Source: Iningainema tapete BLCC-T55
GTDB lineage: Bacteria > Cyanobacteriota > Cyanobacteriia > Cyanobacteriales > Nostocaceae
Assembly (NCBI RefSeq): GCF_014698965.1
Contig: NZ_JACXAE010000009.1
Span: forward strand, 1 to 64,000
DNA length: 64,000 nucleotides
Direction of reading: 5' to 3'
The position numbers were made by a program, and so were the translations under genes. Below the pieces are notes generated by a model that saw nothing but the letters and a program-made list of their open reading frames with translations, ran no database searches and was not told the origin of the DNA. The first letter of the stretch is position 1. The number at the start of each line of letters is the position of its first letter. Shown here piece by piece: positions 60,766 to 64,000 of this stretch.

Positions 60766-61157
60766 ACCTAGAATAATCACTGTCTTGTAGAGTGTTTATT
60801 AAGTTTTATAGAAAAATAATCATTTTACATATAAAATTGCTTAGGCGGTATTTTATGCTTAAGCAAACCTCACGTGCTTGGCTCGGCATCACTTAAAACG
60901 CGATGGCGGCACTATTTTGCTGTATATTCGCTCCTCACCAAACCGCCTATAAGCTTGGTCAGGGATGTAATCTTTTACGTCTCTAAAATTAGCGTATGCA
61001 TTCCACGACTAAAAACGTGGCTGCTATTTTATTTTGACGCTTAATAAATCAAGCTTAAGTAGTCTTCTATACTTAACCAATCAGGGGTAAGCACTATATA
61101 CTCTCAAAAAGGGTTGTAGGCTCAACCCTGGGGCATATTATTAGCCATTCACAAACC

Positions 61158-61493
61158 ATGAAACTTGAGGATATATATCAATTCTTTGAAAATCCTCCAC
61201 CAACTTACCTCTGTCAGGAACTAGCTGTTTGCTATATCTTGTACGTTTTACTACAAGGAGAATCTTACGGCACTGAGTTGATTCAAAGACTAGAAATTGA
61301 ATACCCAACCTATCGGCTTTCAGATACCGTACTTTACAGTGCGATTAAATTTCTCGAAGACGAGAGAGCAATTACTGGTTATTGGAAAAAACTCGAAGGA
61401 CGCGGACGCCCAAGGCGAATGTATCAAGTTTCTCCAGATTGGCAACAAAAAGCGCAGGATTTAGCCCATTTGTGGCATCAGTACATCAATTAG
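61158..61493 (+). CDS. PadR family transcriptional regulator
   Basis: 111 residues, winged helix-turn-helix. LAVCYILYVLLQGESYGTEL (about 20-40), IEYPTYRLSDTVLYSAIKFLEDERAI (recognition helix region) and YWKKLEGRGRPRRMYQVSPD (wing with RPRRMY), as in PadR proteins. It lacks the long C-terminal helices of large PadR proteins, so it is a minimal form. The following CCB1-like gene begins 70 bases later on the same strand. It could be regulated together with it. Confidence 0.86.
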   Translation: MKLEDIYQFFENPPPTYLCQELAVCYILYVLLQGESYGTELIQRLEIEYPTYRLSDTVLYSAIKFLEDERAITGYWKKLEGRGRPRRMYQVSPDWQQKAQDLAHLWHQYIN

Positions 61494-61562
61494 AGGAAAA
61501 CATGAAGATACGAATAATTGATAATGAATAAGTCCCCTCCACTAAAACATTAACAGTTAGTT

Positions 61563-62093
61563 ATGGATACTGCTATCCTGCCATCCACGTTGCTGCTAAC
61601 TATGTTGTTATCAGTCGGGCTATTTTTCTTTATTCGTGCCTCGACTAAAGACCGCACACAGCAGGTACAACTGGTGTCGTCGCGAGACGAAGCTACTTTA
61701 ATGCCTCAATTACAGGAGTATTTTCTCTCCAGGTCTTACCGAGTGGCAGCGGTAGACCGAGAACAAAACAGTGTGATCTTTGAAGGATTTGTCCGACCTA
61801 GCTGGTTTTTAGCAGTGTTTTTAACACTGCTTGCTGCTATTGGTCTTATTTGCATATCACTAGTTTTATCCTTGCTGTTTCCTCATCTGGGTACAGTATT
61901 GTTCGCAACGGTTCTACTGTCTCCGTTCAGTGGTATTTTTTATTGGCAAAAAGCTGGAAGACCTGAGAAGGTTAAATTGATGGTGGAGCCAACCCACGGA
62001 GAACAAAACAAACTCAGTAAAATAACTGTAGTTGCTCACCGAGATGAACTCTTGGAGTTACAAACAGCGTTACAGCTAGATAAAAGTGAATGA
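61563..62093 (+). CDS. CCB1-like cofactor assembly of complex C subunit B
   Basis: 176 residues. An N-terminal helix (about 4-24, PSTLLLTMLLSVGLFFFIRA) is followed by SYRVAAVDREQNSVIFEGFV, then two adjacent helices (about 82-104 and 108-125) ending FSGIFYWQKAGR, and a soluble tail SKITVVAHRDELLELQTALQ. As I recall, this is the cyanobacterial family annotated as cofactor assembly of complex C, subunit B (CCB1), which helps attach heme ci to cytochrome b6. Assignment rests on remembered family sequence. Confidence 0.65.
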   Translation: MDTAILPSTLLLTMLLSVGLFFFIRASTKDRTQQVQLVSSRDEATLMPQLQEYFLSRSYRVAAVDREQNSVIFEGFVRPSWFLAVFLTLLAAIGLICISLVLSLLFPHLGTVLFATVLLSPFSGIFYWQKAGRPEKVKLMVEPTHGEQNKLSKITVVAHRDELLELQTALQLDKSE

Positions 62094-62140
62094 TACCCGA
62101 TGGGGTATCTCAGATTTTGGATTAAAGTTAATCCAAAATC
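62092..62140. terminator. Twin hairpins after the CCB1-like gene
   Basis: GATACCC GATG GGGTATC begins at the stop codon. GATTTTGGATTAA AGT TTAATCCAAAATC follows three bases later. The second stem is 13 bp. Together they are a plausible terminator region, though without a long T tract. Confidence 0.5.
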
Positions 62141-62568
62141 GTTCACTGAAAATCAAAAAATTACTGAATTTTTTCCTGGAGCAGCTGGTTTATGTGTGAA
62201 GGACTAATCAGGAAATGCACGTAAGGGAGAAGAAAAGGTGCTACTAAAAGTTCCCGAGAACAAAGTTGCTTCATAACTACTCCCTTGTGCATACTTAATT
62301 GTGATGCTCAACTCCCACATCACAAAAAGCAAATTAAGGAGTTGCTCATTCTTGTTAAACAGACTAGCACCGCAGCGCGGAAGTCAAAAGTTAAAAGTCA
62401 AAAGTCAAAAGACTTATATTTTTGCTTTATTTCCGCTGTTATGTACTAGTTTTACTGGCAAAATAGCCGGAAACTTAAAAAAAAATGAATTTTTTGAATA
62501 AACTTAGCACTCTTGCCAGTTAGCCATTGTCAAAAGTCACACTCAAAAGTAATATAGCCTTTGAGACT
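62141..62568. other. Intergenic region with AAAAGTC repeats
   Basis: About 430 bases. A heptamer tract AAAAGTC/AAAAGTT occurs at about 62383-62411. No coding frame is supported. Confidence 0.45.
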
Positions 62569-62886
62569 TTAACGATTTGCCACAGCTAGAGATTCCGGAA
62601 CTGAAGAAGGTTCTAAAGTTCTCAGGCTGGGAAATAAGAAATGATTTTCTTCAACGTATTGAGCACCAAACAGTCCTTTTTCTGCCCAGAAATAACGATC
62701 TGTGGTATGTTCATTGCGTTTCACGAGTAGCAATGCAGGGGGCAAGATACCTTCAGCTTGAATAAATTTTCGCGCTGCTGTCACAGGTTTATCTTCACCA
62801 CTTTCGATGCTATATTGAGGCACATGTTCTAGAATTCGCCGTCCTTCTTGACGACGACGACTCTTGCGCTTGCGTCTCCTTGCCAA
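62569..62886 (-). CDS. DUF3155 family protein
   Basis: 105 residues. Very basic N-terminus ARRRKRKSRRRQEGRRILEH, then VPQYSIESGEDKPVTAARKF, GILPPALLLVKRNEHTTDRY and FWAEKGLFGAQYVEENHFLF. This matches the cyanobacteria-specific DUF3155 family as I remember it. The Arg/Lys-rich start suggests binding to nucleic acid or ribosomes; no function is established. Monocistronic. Confidence 0.83.
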   Translation of the reverse strand: MARRRKRKSRRRQEGRRILEHVPQYSIESGEDKPVTAARKFIQAEGILPPALLLVKRNEHTTDRYFWAEKGLFGAQYVEENHFLFPSLRTLEPSSVPESLAVANR

Positions 62887-63168
62887 CCTATTGTCCTCCT
62901 CTTGAAAGCTATATATTGTAGTTATAGCTACAAAATCCGTCGTAATTATAAAAGTTCTAGTTCAAAAGATCAACAGTTTTTAACCTTTCTATACATGAGG
63001 GATAATTTATTTAAAGATAAAAAATTGTCAGTGGTTAAGTAAATAATGCTTTGGGACGAATTAATACTGGACACAATTTCGCTAAGCTTTGTTAAATTAA
63101 GAAAAACTCATTCCACAATTACAGTAAGGCTGTATAGTCTGTAAACCAAAAGCAACAAAGAGTAAAAC

Positions 63169-64000
63169 ATGTTATTGTCTGCCAGTTCTGAGTTTGTGGC
63201 TTTGTGCCAAGAACAAATGGCACTGTTAGCCCAAGGGCTAGGAGCATCCTTGAGCGTGTTATATTTGACACAAGAATTGGTAGAAACTTCAACCAGCGAG
63301 GCGAAACTGATTCCTGTAGTGGTGTATCCAGAAGTAGTTGAATTTCCAGAGGCGATCGCCTTACCATTTCCTCATCTCAATCAGAAGTTACTCAAAGCCG
63401 CAGAGGAATCACCTACTGTCAGGCAAACTAAACAACATGCTCAACCCTATGAAGAAGAATCTTTGCTGAGCGGTGACAAAATTGTTTTACCTTTAATCCA
63501 TGAAGGTGTAATGATGGGTCTACTAGTTACAGGCAGAGAAGACCGACCGTGGAATGAACAAGAGCGCAATGAAATAGAACGGATTGTCCAAACTATGGCG
63601 TTAGCTTGTGTTTTAGATCAGCGTCGCGCATGGTTGCACTCTCAATTACATCAACAACAAATACTACAAGAAAAGCAAGCAGATCTGCTACATAATCTAA
63701 TGCACCAGTTTCGTAATCCGTTAACAGCGTTACGAACTTTTGGTAAGTTGCTGCTCAAGCGACTGCGCTCAGTCGATGCAAATAGTGAAGTGGCAGCAAG
63801 TATTGTCCGGGAAAGCGATCGCCTCCAAGAATTATTACAAAAGTTTGAGGAAGTTATTGACCTATCGGTAGCAGATTTGAATGCACTAAAACCACAAAAT
63901 GAGGTATTTGTCGAGGCAACTGTACAACAAAACCAACAAGAGCCATTACTATTGCCAGGATCTGGAGAAAAAGAAACTGATTGCTTGGTAGAAGATGTAT
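63169..64000 (+). CDS. GAF-domain sensor histidine kinase (runs off the right edge)
   Basis: Open from ATG 63169 to the window end (277 residues so far). A GAF-like domain spans about residues 10-160 (LAQGLGASLSVLYLTQELVE, IVLPLIHEGVMMGLLVTGRE, then WNEQERNEIERIVQTMALAC). The HisKA dimerisation helix holds the phospho-acceptor in LLHNLMHQFRNPLTALRTFG (His about 182), followed by LLLKRLRSVDANSEVAASIVRESDRLQELL. No transmembrane segment, so it is a soluble kinase. The ATPase domain must lie beyond the window. The cognate response regulator is not visible. Confidence 0.88.
   Translation, partial: MLLSASSEFVALCQEQMALLAQGLGASLSVLYLTQELVETSTSEAKLIPVVVYPEVVEFPEAIALPFPHLNQKLLKAAEESPTVRQTKQHAQPYEEESLLSGDKIVLPLIHEGVMMGLLVTGREDRPWNEQERNEIERIVQTMALACVLDQRRAWLHSQLHQQQILQEKQADLLHNLMHQFRNPLTALRTFGKLLLKRLRSVDANSEVAASIVRESDRLQELLQKFEEVIDLSVADLNALKPQNEVFVEATVQQNQQEPLLLPGSGEKETDCLVEDV

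Larger units (their letters stand above)
60539..61157. other. Intergenic region with two palindromic repeats, no gene seen
   Basis: About 620 bases between divergent genes. It holds two repeat copies at 60699-60765. The right half (about 60830-61150) shows short inverted stretches but no coding frame. It must contain the PadR promoter. Confidence 0.45.

Overview
The window comes from a filamentous, heterocyst-forming cyanobacterium (Nostocales or a close relative). The evidence is a nearly complete heterocyst glycolipid locus, a phycobiliprotein lyase, a type 2 NADH dehydrogenase, abundant GCGATCGC (HIP1-like) octamers, heptanucleotide tandem repeats and many short palindromic interspersed repeats. 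Coordinates and motifs below were read from the sequence by eye; family names rest on remembered motifs and gene order, not on searches.

Layout. (1) 1-6 kb: a truncated tyrosinase-like fragment, NDH-2, a Uma2-type protein, a small secreted protein, a divergent NmrA-type reductase/AraC regulator pair, and fragments of a NarL-type and a WYL-type regulator. (2) 6.3-23.3 kb: the heterocyst glycolipid synthase. hetI (phosphopantetheinyl transferase) faces a long minus-strand operon. In transcription order this is hglE (KS-AT-ACP-ACP plus a KR half), a small membrane protein, hglD (KR-DH), hglC (KS-CLF-AT), a PfaD-type enoyl reductase and hglB (ACP plus thioester reductase). The set resembles a polyunsaturated-fatty-acid synthase: HetI arms the carriers, HglE/C/D and the PfaD protein build the long chain, and HglB releases it reductively as a fatty alcohol or aldehyde. 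(3) 23.4-25.5 kb: a small conserved protein and a ParB protein fused to a methyltransferase relic. (4) 25.9-37.3 kb: the export and glycosylation half: hgdB and hgdC (DevB/DevC-type transporter parts without an ATPase gene), hgdA (epimerase), two GT2 glycosyltransferases, a DUF2141 protein, a HetN-like reductase, a truncated GMC oxidoreductase, hglT (GT4), a TPR protein and cpcT.

(5) 37.5-42.8 kb: a metallophosphoesterase, then tRNA-Cys with a 45-base copy of its 3' part 1.2 kb away, bounding a small decayed island. Next come an unusual second-type methionyl-tRNA synthetase with no visible start codon and a toxin-antitoxin pair. (6) 42.8-48 kb: hopanoid modification (hpnP C-2 methylase and hpnI glycosyltransferase) and a SyrD-type ABC exporter. 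(7) 48-63 kb: mostly housekeeping genes (ddl, miaB, aat, rpsN, nth, rseP, serS, a CCB1-like factor, PadR, DUF3611 and DUF3155 proteins). A block of higher GC at about 52.5-54.8 kb holds an MscS channel and part of a secreted-protein gene. (8) A GAF-histidine kinase runs off the right edge.

The features most worth attention are the interspersed repeats that have become in-frame linkers inside the glycolipid synthase, the KR domain split between two genes, the HetN-like protein without the RGSGR peptide, the ParB/dead-methylase fusion, the tRNA-Cys mini-island, and the start-less MetRS.
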